Origin: Mailhella massiliensis
Lineage (GTDB): Bacteria; Desulfobacterota; Desulfovibrionia; Desulfovibrionales; Desulfovibrionaceae
Assembly: GCF_900155525.1 (NCBI RefSeq)
Contig: NZ_LT706937.1
Location: 1-41,691 of the forward strand
Reading direction: 5' to 3'
Length of the DNA stretch: 41,691 nt
This document shows, piece by piece, positions 7,249 to 15,672 of this stretch. A program made the translations under genes and the position numbers. Below the pieces are notes generated by a model. The model did no database searches. It was not told the DNA's origin and worked only from the letters and a program-made list of their open reading frames with translations. The stretch's first letter is position 1. Each line of letters opens with the position of its first letter.

Positions 7249-8646
7249 ATGTCTTCCCTTTTTCGCTCGCTTCCTTCGGTGGACGCCTGCCTGCGCGCTC
7301 TTGAAGAAAGGTTTCCTTCCACGGCGCACGCCGTGCTGCGGGAAAGCTGCCGCGCCGTGCTCGAGACTCTCCGTGAAGACATACGCGCGGGCCTTGTGAA
7401 GGACGCCTCCGAGCTGACCGTGGAAGCCGTGCTGCCGCGCCTTTGCTCCGCCGTGGAAAAAAGCACCCGTCCCCGTCTCCGCCGCGTGCTCAACGGCGCG
7501 GGCGTGGTGGTGCATACCAATCTCGGCCGTTCCGTTCTGGCAAAAAAAGCACAGGAGGCGGTGCGCGTCGCCGCCTCGGGCTACAGCAACCTGGAATTCG
7601 ACCTGGAAACGGGAGAACGGGGCAGCCGCATCAGCCTTGTGGAAGAGCTTCTCACCACCCTCACCGGCGCGGAGGCCGCCCTTGTGGTGAACAACAACGC
7701 TGCGGCGGTGCTGCTCATGCTGGATACGCTCTGCAAAGGCGGGGAAGTCATCCTTTCCCGGGGGCAGCTTGTGGAAATCGGCGGCAGTTTCCGCATTCCC
7801 GACGTGATGGAGCGCAGCGGAGCCGCGCTGAAGGAAGTGGGAACCACCAACCGCACCCACCTTGCCGACTACGAAAAGGCCCTCTCTGAAAACACCCGCG
7901 CCGTGCTCTGGGTTCATCCTTCCAACTACCGCATCATCGGATTCCACTCCTCGGTTCCCCCTGCGGAGCTTGCCGCCTTCGCCCATGCCCACGGCCTGCC
8001 CCTTCTGGAGGATCTCGGAAGCGGGAGCCTGCTCGATTTCTCGCAGTGGGGCCTGCACGATGAACCCACCGTACCGGAAGTGCTGAAGGCAGGTACCGAC
8101 GTCGTCACCTTTTCCGGCGACAAGGTGCTCGGCGGCCCTCAGGCGGGCATCATCGTGGGCAGGAAGGAGTATGTGGACAGGATGAAGCGCAACCAGCTTC
8201 TGCGCGCCCTGCGCTGCGACAAGCTCACCCTGGCGGCGCTCGAAGCCACGCTCAGCCTGTATCTCGACAAGGAAACGGCCCTGCGGGAAGTACCTACGGT
8301 GCGCCGCATGACCATGAGCGCCGACCTGCTGCACGCACGCGCCGAAACGCTGCGGGCGCTGCTTGAAAAAGAACTCGGCCCCCTTGCCGGATGTTCGTTG
8401 AAAAGCGACTTCTCCCGCGTAGGGGGCGGAGCCTTTCCCGAACAAGGTATGCCCACCACGCTCATAGCCATCAAACCTGCGGGCATATCCGCCGCACAGC
8501 TGAAAAAACGCCTGCTCCGCACCGATCCTCCGCTTATCGGCAGGCTGGAAGATCCGTATTTCCAGCTTGACCCCCGCACCCTGGAAGAGGAAGATTTCCC
8601 CGATGCGGTGCGCGTGCTTAAACAAGCCCTCTGCGACAACCGCTGA
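7249..8646 (+). CDS. selA: L-seryl-tRNA(Sec) selenium transferase
   Basis: This PLP enzyme converts seryl-tRNA(Sec) to selenocysteinyl-tRNA(Sec) with selenophosphate. The 465-residue protein shows GAGVVVHTNLGRSVL, the EFDLETGERGSR region, NNNAAAVLL, EDLGSGSL and the PLP lysine K292 in SGDKVLGGPQAG. The ATG at 7249 is chosen because AAGGAG sits just upstream; an in-frame ATG at 7234 lies upstream of that RBS. Presence of selA means the cell makes selenoproteins, which fits hypAB next door since several sulfate reducers have [NiFeSe] hydrogenases and Sec formate dehydrogenases. selB and selC are not in the window. Confidence 0.95.
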   Translation: MSSLFRSLPSVDACLRALEERFPSTAHAVLRESCRAVLETLREDIRAGLVKDASELTVEAVLPRLCSAVEKSTRPRLRRVLNGAGVVVHTNLGRSVLAKKAQEAVRVAASGYSNLEFDLETGERGSRISLVEELLTTLTGAEAALVVNNNAAAVLLMLDTLCKGGEVILSRGQLVEIGGSFRIPDVMERSGAALKEVGTTNRTHLADYEKALSENTRAVLWVHPSNYRIIGFHSSVPPAELAAFAHAHGLPLLEDLGSGSLLDFSQWGLHDEPTVPEVLKAGTDVVTFSGDKVLGGPQAGIIVGRKEYVDRMKRNQLLRALRCDKLTLAALEATLSLYLDKETALREVPTVRRMTMSADLLHARAETLRALLEKELGPLAGCSLKSDFSRVGGGAFPEQGMPTTLIAIKPAGISAAQLKKRLLRTDPPLIGRLEDPYFQLDPRTLEEEDFPDAVRVLKQALCDNR

Positions 8647-8689
8647 CCGAACCGCACCTGAAAACAACTCTCATCCTTTCGAGGTCATC

Positions 8690-10066
8690 ATGGACGAACT
8701 TGCATCCACCTCCACTTCCGGCTGGGAAGTCTACCGCTCGGCCGAAGACCGCCGCGCCATGTACGAGCTGGCCGACGCCTATATCCGTTTCATTTCCGAC
8801 TGCAAGACGGAACGCGAAGCCGTTTCCGGCGTCATCGCCCTTTTGAAGGAAGCGGGCTATACGGAAGGCTTTTCCTCCGATAAAGGCTGGCAGGCCCTGC
8901 ACAACAAGGCCATCTTCGTGGCCCGCAGGGGCAGACGCCCGCTGAGCGAAGGCATTCGCCTCATAAGCGCCCATACCGACAGCCCCCGCCTCGACCTCAA
9001 GCAGCATCCGCTGCAGGAACAGGTGGGAGTGGGCCAGGCCAAGACCCACTATTACGGCGGTCTGCGCAAATACCAGTGGTTTGCGCGTCCGCTGGCCCTG
9101 CACGGCGTCATCGTCACGGCCGAAGGCCGTTCCATCGACGTGCGTCTTGGTGAAGAGGAAGGCGATCCGGTCTTCACCATTGCCGATCTTCTGCCCCATC
9201 TTTCCCATAAGGACGGCAACCTCACGCTTTCCGACGCCTTCGATGCGGAAAAGCTCAACGTCATTCTGGGGCACGAACCCGTGCTCAAGGAAGAAGATGC
9301 GGAAGCCCCCAAGGAACCGGTCAAGGCCCGTATGCTTCAGCTTCTGCATGAGAAGTACGGCATAAAGGAAGACGACCTCATTTCCGCCGAACTTGAAGCC
9401 GTGCCCGCCGGCCCCGCCCGCTATGTGGGACTGGACAAGGGTATCGTGGGCGGCTATGGTCAGGACGACCGCATCTGCGTCTACACCGCCCTGCGAGCGC
9501 TGCTTGATGCGGAAGAACCCGAATACACTTCCTGCCTCATTTTCTGGGACAAGGAGGAAATCGGTTCCGACGGTTCCACCGGCGCAAGCTCGCGCTTCTT
9601 CCAGTACTGCGTGGAAGACATGGCCGCCTATTGGGAACCGGAAACCCCCTTCCGCCGCATCATGATGAACACGAAGGCCCTTTCCGGCGACGTACATGCG
9701 GCCGTGGACCCCGACTGGCAGGACAGGCACGAGCTTAAAAATTCCGCCTTTTTCGGTCACGGCGTGGCATTCTGCAAGTTCACCGGTTCCCGCGGCAAGT
9801 ACGGCGCCAACGACGCGCACCCCGAATACGTCGGCTGGATGCGCGGCGTGCTGGATGCGAAGAACATTCCCTGGCAGATGGCGGAGCTCGGCAAGGTGGA
9901 CGTGGGCGGCGGCGGAACCGTGGCCCTTTTCCTGGCCGCCTACGGCATGGATGTGGTGGACGCCGGGCCCGCGCTGCTCGGGATGCACAGTCCCTTCGAA
10001 CTTTCTTCCGTGCCCGACATCTACTCTGCGAAACTCGCCTATCAGGCCTTCCTTGAAGCGAAATAA
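8690..10066 (+). CDS. M18-family metallo-aminopeptidase
   Basis: A cytoplasmic di-zinc aminopeptidase of the M18 (aspartyl aminopeptidase-like) family, 458 residues, as expected. Metal and catalytic motifs are visible: SAHTDSPRLD with H95 and D97, KGIVGGYGQDDRI, WDKEEIGSDGSTGASS with E289/E290, DVHAAVDPD, and near the C-terminus the NDAHPEY and KVDVGGGGT segments. The start at 8690 has GAGG five bases upstream; the frame is open upstream only as a shadow of selA. It lies 43 bases after selA and is followed by a clear terminator, so it ends the hypA-hypB-folC-selA run. Substrate preference cannot be read from the sequence. Confidence 0.9.
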   Translation: MDELASTSTSGWEVYRSAEDRRAMYELADAYIRFISDCKTEREAVSGVIALLKEAGYTEGFSSDKGWQALHNKAIFVARRGRRPLSEGIRLISAHTDSPRLDLKQHPLQEQVGVGQAKTHYYGGLRKYQWFARPLALHGVIVTAEGRSIDVRLGEEEGDPVFTIADLLPHLSHKDGNLTLSDAFDAEKLNVILGHEPVLKEEDAEAPKEPVKARMLQLLHEKYGIKEDDLISAELEAVPAGPARYVGLDKGIVGGYGQDDRICVYTALRALLDAEEPEYTSCLIFWDKEEIGSDGSTGASSRFFQYCVEDMAAYWEPETPFRRIMMNTKALSGDVHAAVDPDWQDRHELKNSAFFGHGVAFCKFTGSRGKYGANDAHPEYVGWMRGVLDAKNIPWQMAELGKVDVGGGGTVALFLAAYGMDVVDAGPALLGMHSPFELSSVPDIYSAKLAYQAFLEAK

Positions 10067-10109
10067 AAGTCTTTTTTCCTCTGCTCCGCAGACCGCATTC
10101 TGAACACGG

Positions 10110-10140
10110 GGCCCCGGAACTTCCGGGGCCTTTTCTTTTT
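10110..10140 (+). terminator. Rho-independent terminator after the aminopeptidase
   Basis: GGCCCCGGAA pairs with TTCCGGGGCC (10110-10130, effective loop of a few bases), followed by TTTTCTTTTT. It closes the hypA-to-aminopeptidase transcript. Confidence 0.85.
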
Positions 10141-10460
10141 CATCACGCTCCGCCGTCATGCTGCGGAGCCTGTCACCTTCCACGAAAAACGACGTCTTTT
10201 TCCCAGCCCTCTTGCTCCGCCCGGAAGACGCAGGAAAACTTTTCCGCCCTCCGTTTCTCCCCGTATTCACGCCAAACCAAGCTTTCGGCTCTTCCGCTGC
10301 GGAGCTTGCCCGGAGAGTATGCACTCCGGCTCCCGGCATCCTTTTCCCTGCAAGTTGCGGCACGGGACAGACCGCAACATACGCGCGCCGAGGCTGCCCC
10401 TCCGGGAACACCGGTCGTTCCCTCCCCTGAACATGTTCCCTTAGGCAGAACGCGCATAGA
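10141..10460. other. Gene-free stretch between convergent transcripts
   Basis: No gene is supported. The stretch lies between two terminators belonging to convergent genes, and the open frames have no recognisable family signature or RBS. Confidence 0.6.
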
Positions 10461-10493
10461 CAAAACGGGCGCGTATGTGTTTCATACGCGCCC
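10461..10493 (-). terminator. Terminator of the alcohol dehydrogenase gene
   Basis: An 11-bp perfect stem, GGGCGCGTATG with CATACGCGCCC (10467-10477 and 10483-10493), with a 5-base loop. On the minus strand it is followed by GTTTTG. A second GC hairpin without a T-tract (10525-10532 with 10539-10546) lies closer to the stop codon. Confidence 0.6.
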
Positions 10494-10558
10494 GCCGGGG
10501 AGGGATGTACCAGAATGTGGAGGGGGCCGGAGGGGAAGCTCCGGCCTATGTCATGCTC

Positions 10559-11758
10559 TTACAGGGCCTTCTTGTAGATGGCGGCCACGGCGGCATCGGT
10601 CATGATGCGGGGGTTGGTCAGGCCGCAGGCGTCCTTCTGGGCGTTGGCGGTCATGATCGGAATGTCTTCCTCGCGGACTTCCTTGCCGTACTTCTTGCCG
10701 AGGGCGATGAGGCCGTCGGGGATGTTCACATCGCGGGAGAGTTCGCGGATGGCCTTGACGGCGGCTTCAGCGGACTCATTGGCGGTGTAGCCTTCGGTAC
10801 GTTCACCGAGCAGCTTGGCGATGCGGCCGAAGCGGCGACGGGCGGCGATGAGGTTGTATTCGCAGACGTAGGGCAGCAGAATGGCGTTGCATTCGCCGTG
10901 CGGCAGGTTGTAGAAGCCGCCGAGCTGATGAGCCATGGCGTGGACGTGGCCGAGGCTGGCGTTGTTGAAGGCCATACCGGCGAGGTACTGGGCGTAGCAC
11001 ATGCCTTCGCGGGCTTCCTTGTCCTGACCGTTGGCCACGGCACGACGCAGATAACGGTTGATGAATTCAATGGCCTTTTCAGCGCAGGCATCCGTCATGG
11101 GAGTGGCGGCAGTGGAAACATAGGCTTCCACGGCGTGGGTCAGAGCGTCCATACCGGTGGCGGCGGTGAGCGAAGGCGGCATACCCATCATGAGGACGGG
11201 GTCGTCGATGGCGACGCTGGGGGTGCAGCGCCAGTCCACGATGGCCATCTTCACCTTGCGGGCCACGTCGGTGATGATGCAGAAACGGGTCATTTCGGAA
11301 GCGGTACCGGCGGTGGTGTTCACGGCAATGTAGGGCGGGAAGGGCTTGGAGGACTTGTCCACGCCTTCGTAGTCCTGAATCTTGCCGCCGTTGCTCACGA
11401 GGAAGCCGACGCCCTTGCCGCAGTCATGGGAGCTGCCGCCGCCGAGGGTGATGAGGCTGTCGCAGCCGTTTTCCTTATATACGGCAGCAGCGTCCGTAAC
11501 ATTCTGATCGGTGGGGTTCGGAACGGCACCGTCGAACACAACATAGGAAATACCCGCGCCGTCAAGAATGTCGGTGATCTGCTTCAGAATGCCGCAGGCA
11601 ACGATACCCTTATCGGTTACTATAAGAGGATGCTTGGCGCCCAGGCTCTTCAGACGGTTGGGAATCTCCTTGCTGCAGTTGGGACCTACCAGAGTAACAG
11701 TAGGAATGAAGAAGGAAGTGATCTGACCCTGATACATGCATTTGACATCGGTGCTCAT
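10559..11758 (-). CDS. Iron-containing (group III) alcohol dehydrogenase
   Basis: An NAD-dependent, Fe-containing alcohol dehydrogenase of 399 residues, cytoplasmic. Motifs: GGGSSHDCGKG (dinucleotide binding), NTTAGTASEMTRF, and metal ligands in GMDALTHAVEAY and HAMAHQLGGFYNLPHGE. From memory it is very similar to the abundant alcohol dehydrogenase of Desulfovibrio vulgaris (DVU2405 type), which oxidises ethanol and other short alcohols. Bilophila sulfoacetaldehyde reductase belongs to the same superfamily, so the physiological substrate is open. The RBS is AAGGAG 5 bases before the ATG. It is a single-gene transcript with its own terminator and a long AT-rich upstream region carrying repeated CATTTCAAAA motifs. 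Confidence 0.9.
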   Translation of the reverse strand: MSTDVKCMYQGQITSFFIPTVTLVGPNCSKEIPNRLKSLGAKHPLIVTDKGIVACGILKQITDILDGAGISYVVFDGAVPNPTDQNVTDAAAVYKENGCDSLITLGGGSSHDCGKGVGFLVSNGGKIQDYEGVDKSSKPFPPYIAVNTTAGTASEMTRFCIITDVARKVKMAIVDWRCTPSVAIDDPVLMMGMPPSLTAATGMDALTHAVEAYVSTAATPMTDACAEKAIEFINRYLRRAVANGQDKEAREGMCYAQYLAGMAFNNASLGHVHAMAHQLGGFYNLPHGECNAILLPYVCEYNLIAARRRFGRIAKLLGERTEGYTANESAEAAVKAIRELSRDVNIPDGLIALGKKYGKEVREEDIPIMTANAQKDACGLTNPRIMTDAAVAAIYKKAL

Positions 11759-12431
11759 AGTAACTCCTTGGTAGCATTGATAGCGAAAGGATAAGAGACT
11801 TGTACTGTATTTGTCCTACGGGAATGCTGTGAAAAAGTCAAAGCTTATAAAAAAATAAAAAAATAACTATTTCATTTCAAAATTCAATAAAGAAAATCAT
11901 CAATAATCATGGCATATTACCATGTTACCAAATCAACAAGCCCGAAACTTTTCCGCTTCCATTTCAAAATTCCATTTCAAAACTATTTTCCAATGCCCTC
12001 CCCCGTCCCCCCTGGGGAAGGATTTAACATGGCGGCATTTCATACAACCTATCGTATAATACACGAAAATCATTCATACTCTTTCTCTATTTCAAAAAAA
12101 TTGAAACCTGCCTTGTCCCGTTTTCTCCTCTCCCCAGAAAGAGAGTTTCCTCTTCTCCCTCTCCGTTCCACCGGAAAACTTTTCCGACTTTTCCGTATGT
12201 CGCTGTCTCCCCAACGCTCTTTCCCTCTCTTTAATGAAGAAGAAACCTCCGCCCCGGGGCTTTTCGCCCCAGCTTCCGTTTTTCCCCTGCCCCGCCGTTT
12301 CCGGGAAAATACCGTGCACATGCAGAAACCGCCTTGAAACACATCATATCCTGGGCTATAAGAAAACAAACCGAAAGAACGTACATGATCTTTTCCGTCA
12401 TGTCCGCCTTTTGCAAAACATGGAGAGTATC
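11759..12431. other. AT-rich divergent regulatory region (adh / GlcG-like gene)
   Basis: A 673-base region with no supported gene, between two divergent genes. It holds a cluster of CATTTCAAAA repeats (11873-11882, 11960-11969, 11973-11983), a TTTCAA-N5-TTGAAA inverted repeat (12090-12106) and a CATGG-N7-CCATG inverted repeat (11908-11924). A possible adh promoter on the minus strand is TTGAAA (11880-11875), a 17-base spacer, then TATTTT; its -35 lies inside the first repeat. Confidence 0.5.
11957..11983. repeat. Tandem 13-bp direct repeat containing CATTTCAAAA
   Basis: TTCCATTTCAAAA occurs twice back to back (11957-11969 and 11970-11982), and the second copy is followed by C. Together with the copy at 11873-11882 it forms a cluster upstream of the alcohol dehydrogenase. 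The same core, CATTTCAAAAC, is the reverse complement of half of the palindrome at 21089-21104 upstream of tunR and moeA, suggesting a shared regulator. Confidence 0.55.
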
Positions 12432-12926
12432 ATGCGTCACATTCTTCTTACCTGCGCTCTTCTGGCCGCTCTGGTTGCTCCCGCCTCCGCCGCCGTCGAC
12501 ACCAGCAAACTTCAGCTTCCCGGCGATCTGACGCTGGAACAGGCCCAGAAGGTCGTGGACGGCGCTCTCGCCTTCGCCAAGAAGCAGGGCGTGCCCATGA
12601 ACATCACCGTCGTCGACGCCGGCGGCAACCTCAAGGCCTTCTGCCGCATGGACGGCGCGTTCCTCGGCAGCATCGACGTTTCCATGAAGAAGGCGAAGAC
12701 CGCGCGCATGTTCAACATGTCCAGCGCCGAACTCGGCGCCGCGTCCCAGCCCGGCGGCGAACTGTTCGGCATTGAAGTGACCAACGGCGGCCTCGTGATC
12801 TTCGGCGGCGGCGAGCTGCTGAAGGACAAGAACGGCGTCATCGTCGGCGCCATCGGCGTTTCCGGCGGTTCCGTGCAGGAAGACACCAATGTGGCCAAGG
12901 CCGGTGTCGCCGCGCTGAACAAATAA
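12432..12926 (+). CDS. Secreted GlcG/HbpS-like (DUF336) protein
   Basis: A 164-residue protein with a clear Sec signal peptide (MRHILLTCALLAALVAPASA, cleavage before AVDT) and one GlcG/HbpS-type domain. Family marks are LTLEQAQKVVDGALAFAKKQG, ITVVDAGGNLKAFCRMDGAF, SIDVSMKKAKTA and the glycine-rich VGAIGVSGGSVQED ending. Relatives bind haem or cobalamin-like ligands or accompany glycolate and diol metabolism, but the general role is unclear. The start at 12432 has GGAGAG five bases upstream; the longer open frame is non-coding. It is monocistronic and ends with a terminator. Being exported is typical of only part of the family. Confidence 0.85.
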   Translation: MRHILLTCALLAALVAPASAAVDTSKLQLPGDLTLEQAQKVVDGALAFAKKQGVPMNITVVDAGGNLKAFCRMDGAFLGSIDVSMKKAKTARMFNMSSAELGAASQPGGELFGIEVTNGGLVIFGGGELLKDKNGVIVGAIGVSGGSVQEDTNVAKAGVAALNK

Positions 12927-12975
12927 ACGGAAGGCCGCCTCTCCGGCGGCAGAGGACTTTTTTACCGGCCATCAG

Positions 12976-13005
12976 GGGCGGATGCCTTCCGGTATCCGCC
13001 CTTTT
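12976..13005 (+). terminator. Rho-independent terminator after the GlcG-like gene
   Basis: An 8-bp perfect stem, GGGCGGAT with ATCCGCCC (10-base loop), followed by TTTT. A shorter hairpin (GCCGCC with GGCGGC, 12934-12950) with T6 at 12958-12963 lies just before it and may act in tandem. Confidence 0.7.
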
Positions 13006-13070
13006 CCTTCCGGCCGCGCGTTTTCCTCCGTCTTTTTCCCTCTCTCCATGGGGTATTGAGGATTTTCTTT

Positions 13071-13625
13071 ATGGATATCATTCAGGCCATCAAAGCACGG
13101 CGCAGCATACGCAGCTATACGGAAGAGCCGATAGCAAGGCAGGTTGTGGAAAAACTTGCGGAACTTGCCGTCAAGGCTCCCACGGGATCGGGCATGGAGC
13201 CATGGGGATTCGCACTTCTTCAGGACAGGCAGGAAATCGACGCGCTCTCCGAACGCATCAAGAAAAAGGTGCTGGAGCACCTGGAAGACTATCCGCAGTT
13301 TTCGCAATATGAAGGGTGGCTGCGCAACGACAAGTACCACATTTTCAATAACGCGGGCACGGTGCTCATCATCTACGGCGACCGCACCTCGCCCTGGCAT
13401 GTGTACGACTGCACCCTTGCGGCGGGCAACATCATGCTCGCGGCGCAGGAACAGGGCATAGGGTGCTGCTGGATAGGCTTTGCCGAGGCGCTGTTTGACG
13501 AAGCCGACTTCAAGGCCGCCCACCACGTTCCCGAAAACTTCCATCTTGTGGCGACGCTGAGCATGGGATACGCCAGAGTTGCCGTTCCGCCCTGTACCCG
13601 CAAGGCTCCCGTTTTCTTTTCCTGA
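13071..13625 (+). CDS. Nitroreductase-family flavoprotein
   Basis: A 184-residue FMN-dependent NAD(P)H oxidoreductase-type protein. Family features are the N-terminal MDIIQAIKARRSIRSYTEEPI with the FMN-phosphate-binding RRSIR, KAPTGSGMEPWGF, and the CTLAAGNIMLAAQEQGIGCCWIGF helix and strand. The start is the ATG at 13071 with TGAGGA upstream; a TTG at 13056 is in frame but overlaps that RBS. Substrate is unknown: such enzymes reduce nitroaromatics, quinones or, in anaerobes, specific metabolites. It appears to be a single gene between the GlcG-like gene and the AOR operon. Confidence 0.9.
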   Translation: MDIIQAIKARRSIRSYTEEPIARQVVEKLAELAVKAPTGSGMEPWGFALLQDRQEIDALSERIKKKVLEHLEDYPQFSQYEGWLRNDKYHIFNNAGTVLIIYGDRTSPWHVYDCTLAAGNIMLAAQEQGIGCCWIGFAEALFDEADFKAAHHVPENFHLVATLSMGYARVAVPPCTRKAPVFFS

Positions 13626-13792
13626 ACATGACAGCCCGGGAACCGGGCGGAGCGCGGGACTTCCTCCTGACCCGCCGCCATGCTCCTCCTTCATGGCCAT
13701 ACGCCCGGTTCCTTTCCTTACCGGCCGCTTCCGCGCCAGAAAGTCACGAAACAGGCTTTTTCCGTCAAAAGCGTGATTGTTTTTTCTCTTCC

Positions 13793-13822
13793 TTGACGAA
13801 AAAAATCCTCCGGCCCTATGTT
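13793..13822 (+). promoter_or_regulatory. Candidate promoter of the AOR operon
   Basis: TTGACG (13793-13798), an 18-base spacer and TATGTT (13817-13822). The start point would be near 13829 with a leader of about 50 bases. Confidence 0.4.
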
Positions 13823-13881
13823 CGCCTTAAAGGAGCTTCTCCTATCCTACAAGCAACCGCGAACCAGACAAGGAGCACGGC

Positions 13882-15624
13882 ATGTTTCGTTTTCTGCGTG
13901 TGAACATGGCCACCAAGGCCTGCTTTTTTGAAGACATCCCCGAAGAATACGCCGGTCTCGGCGGCCGCGCGCTGACGTCCACCATCGTCGCCCGCGAAGT
14001 CAACCCCATCTGCACGCCCCTCGGCCCGCACAACAAGCTGGTGTTCGCTCCCGGCCTTCTCGGAGCCACCAACAGCCCCAACTCCAACCGTATTTCCGTG
14101 GGCTGCAAAAGCCCGCTGACCGACGGCATCAAGGAATCCAACTCCGGCGGTCAGCCCGGCGGCCATCTCGCCAAGCTCGGCATTCTCGCCATCATCGTGG
14201 AAGAAATGGCCACGGAAGGCGAATGGTGGCAGCTTGAAGTGAGCAAGGACAGCGCAAGACTCGTGCCCTCCCCCGTGGCCGGGCTGAACAACTTCGACGC
14301 CGTGGCCAGGCTCGTGGAAACCTACGGCAAGGAATGCAGCTACGTCACCATCGGCAGGGCCGGCGAATTCAAGCTGACCGCCGCCAGCATCGCCTTCACC
14401 GACAGAGAACTGCGTCCCCAGCGCCATGCCGGACGCGGCGGCGTGGGCGCCGTCATGGGTTCCAAGGGCCTGAAGGCCATCATCATCAACCCCGAAGGCG
14501 GCAAGAACCATCCCCTCGCGGATGAGGAAGCCTTCAAGGCTGCTTCCAAACGCTTCGCCAAGGCTCTCACCAGCCATCCCATCACGGGCAAAGGCCTTGC
14601 CGAATACGGCACCGCCGTGCTCGTCAACATTCTGCACGAAGCCGGCGGCCTGCCCACCAGAAACTTCACCGTCGGCCAGTTTGAACAGCACGAAGCCGTT
14701 TCCGGCGAACGCATGAACCAGCTCACCAAGGAACGCGGCGGCGAAGGCGCTGTGGCCCACGGCTGCATGAGCGGCTGCATCATCCGCTGCAGCGGCATCT
14801 TCCCCGACGCTCAGGGCAAGTTCAAGAGCAAGTGGCCCGAATATGAAACCCTGTGGTGCTTCGGCCCCCACAGCAACATCGGCGATCTTGACCTCATCTG
14901 CACCTTCGACCATATGTGCGACGACTTTGGTGTGGATACCATCGACGTGGGCGTGGCCATCGGCGTGGCCATGGCCGGCGGCGGTATTCCTCTCGGCGAC
15001 GGCAAGGCCGTGCTCGAGGCCATGCAGGGCATCAGCGACGGCACGCCCCTCGGCCGCGTCATCGGCTGCGGTACGGCGACCACCGGCCGCGTGTTCGGCG
15101 TGAGAAGAGTTCCCTGCGTCAAGGGCCAGAGCCTGCCCGCCTACGATCCCCGCGCCGTCAAGGGCGTGGGCGTCACCTACGCCACCACCCCCATGGGTGC
15201 GGACCATACCGCCGGCTACTCCGTGACCGCCAACATTCTGAGCTGCGGCGGCAAGGTCGATCCGCTCAAGAAGGAAGGCCAGATCGAACTTTCCCGCAAC
15301 CTGCAGATAGCCACGGCTTCGGTGGACAGCGTGGGTCTGTGCCTGTTCACGGCCTTTGCCATCCTCGACATCCCGGATGCTCTCGCCGCCATCGTGGACA
15401 TGCTCAACGCCAAGTTCGGCTGGAACCTCACCGGCGACGACGTGGTCACCCTGGGCCAGCGCATTCTGTCCACGGAAATCGACTTCAACCGTCGCGCGGG
15501 CATCACGGAAGCCGCCGACCACCTGCCCGACTTCTTCAGCGACGAGCCCGTGGCGCCGCACAACACGACGTTCGACTTCACGCCTGAAGAACTGCAGACC
15601 ACCTTCAACTGGATCAAGAAGTAA
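13882..15624 (+). CDS. Tungsten-type aldehyde:ferredoxin oxidoreductase, YdhV-like subgroup
   Basis: A 580-residue AOR-family protein; canonical members carry a tungsto-bispterin and a [4Fe-4S] cluster and oxidise aldehydes with ferredoxin. N-terminal marks include EYAGLGGRALTS, FAPGLLGATNSPNSNR and KESNSGGQPGG. The cluster ligands read HGCMSGCIIRC (C295-x3-C299-x3-C303) rather than the C-x2-C-x3-C of Pyrococcus AOR, with a fourth Cys in SVGLCLF. From memory this CMxGCxIRCS pattern is that of E. coli YdhV and its relatives, whose substrate is unknown. The RBS is AAGGAG. The gene heads an operon with a MoaD-like carrier and an E1 enzyme, and a 12-bp hairpin follows it. Confidence 0.9.
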   Translation: MFRFLRVNMATKACFFEDIPEEYAGLGGRALTSTIVAREVNPICTPLGPHNKLVFAPGLLGATNSPNSNRISVGCKSPLTDGIKESNSGGQPGGHLAKLGILAIIVEEMATEGEWWQLEVSKDSARLVPSPVAGLNNFDAVARLVETYGKECSYVTIGRAGEFKLTAASIAFTDRELRPQRHAGRGGVGAVMGSKGLKAIIINPEGGKNHPLADEEAFKAASKRFAKALTSHPITGKGLAEYGTAVLVNILHEAGGLPTRNFTVGQFEQHEAVSGERMNQLTKERGGEGAVAHGCMSGCIIRCSGIFPDAQGKFKSKWPEYETLWCFGPHSNIGDLDLICTFDHMCDDFGVDTIDVGVAIGVAMAGGGIPLGDGKAVLEAMQGISDGTPLGRVIGCGTATTGRVFGVRRVPCVKGQSLPAYDPRAVKGVGVTYATTPMGADHTAGYSVTANILSCGGKVDPLKKEGQIELSRNLQIATASVDSVGLCLFTAFAILDIPDALAAIVDMLNAKFGWNLTGDDVVTLGQRILSTEIDFNRRAGITEAADHLPDFFSDEPVAPHNTTFDFTPEELQTTFNWIKK

Positions 15625-15633
15625 CCTATTACG

Positions 15634-15661
15634 CCCTCGCGCGGCACACGCCGCGCGAGGG
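15634..15661 (+). other. Intercistronic stem-loop between AOR and moaD-like gene
   Basis: A perfect 12-bp stem, CCCTCGCGCGGC with GCCGCGCGAGGG, and loop ACAC. It has no T-tract. It begins 9 bases after the AOR stop and ends 11 bases before the next start. It probably protects the AOR message or attenuates readthrough, giving more AOR than MoaD. Confidence 0.7.
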
Positions 15662-15672
15662 ATCTTCCGCCC

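Noticed and set aside
5860-8667. 935-codon open frame on the minus strand
   Set aside because: Shadow of folC and selA, which have complete active-site motifs; the translation is His/Gly/Arg-rich without any domain.
11908-11924. CATGG-N7-CCATG inverted repeat as a CRP/FNR-type operator
   Set aside because: Half-sites do not match TGTGA or TTGAT; short stems of this kind arise by chance. Left as an unassigned repeat.
11909-12337. 142-codon plus-strand frame before the GlcG-like gene
   Set aside because: Lies in an AT-rich regulatory region with repeats, has no RBS and no similarity that I recognise.
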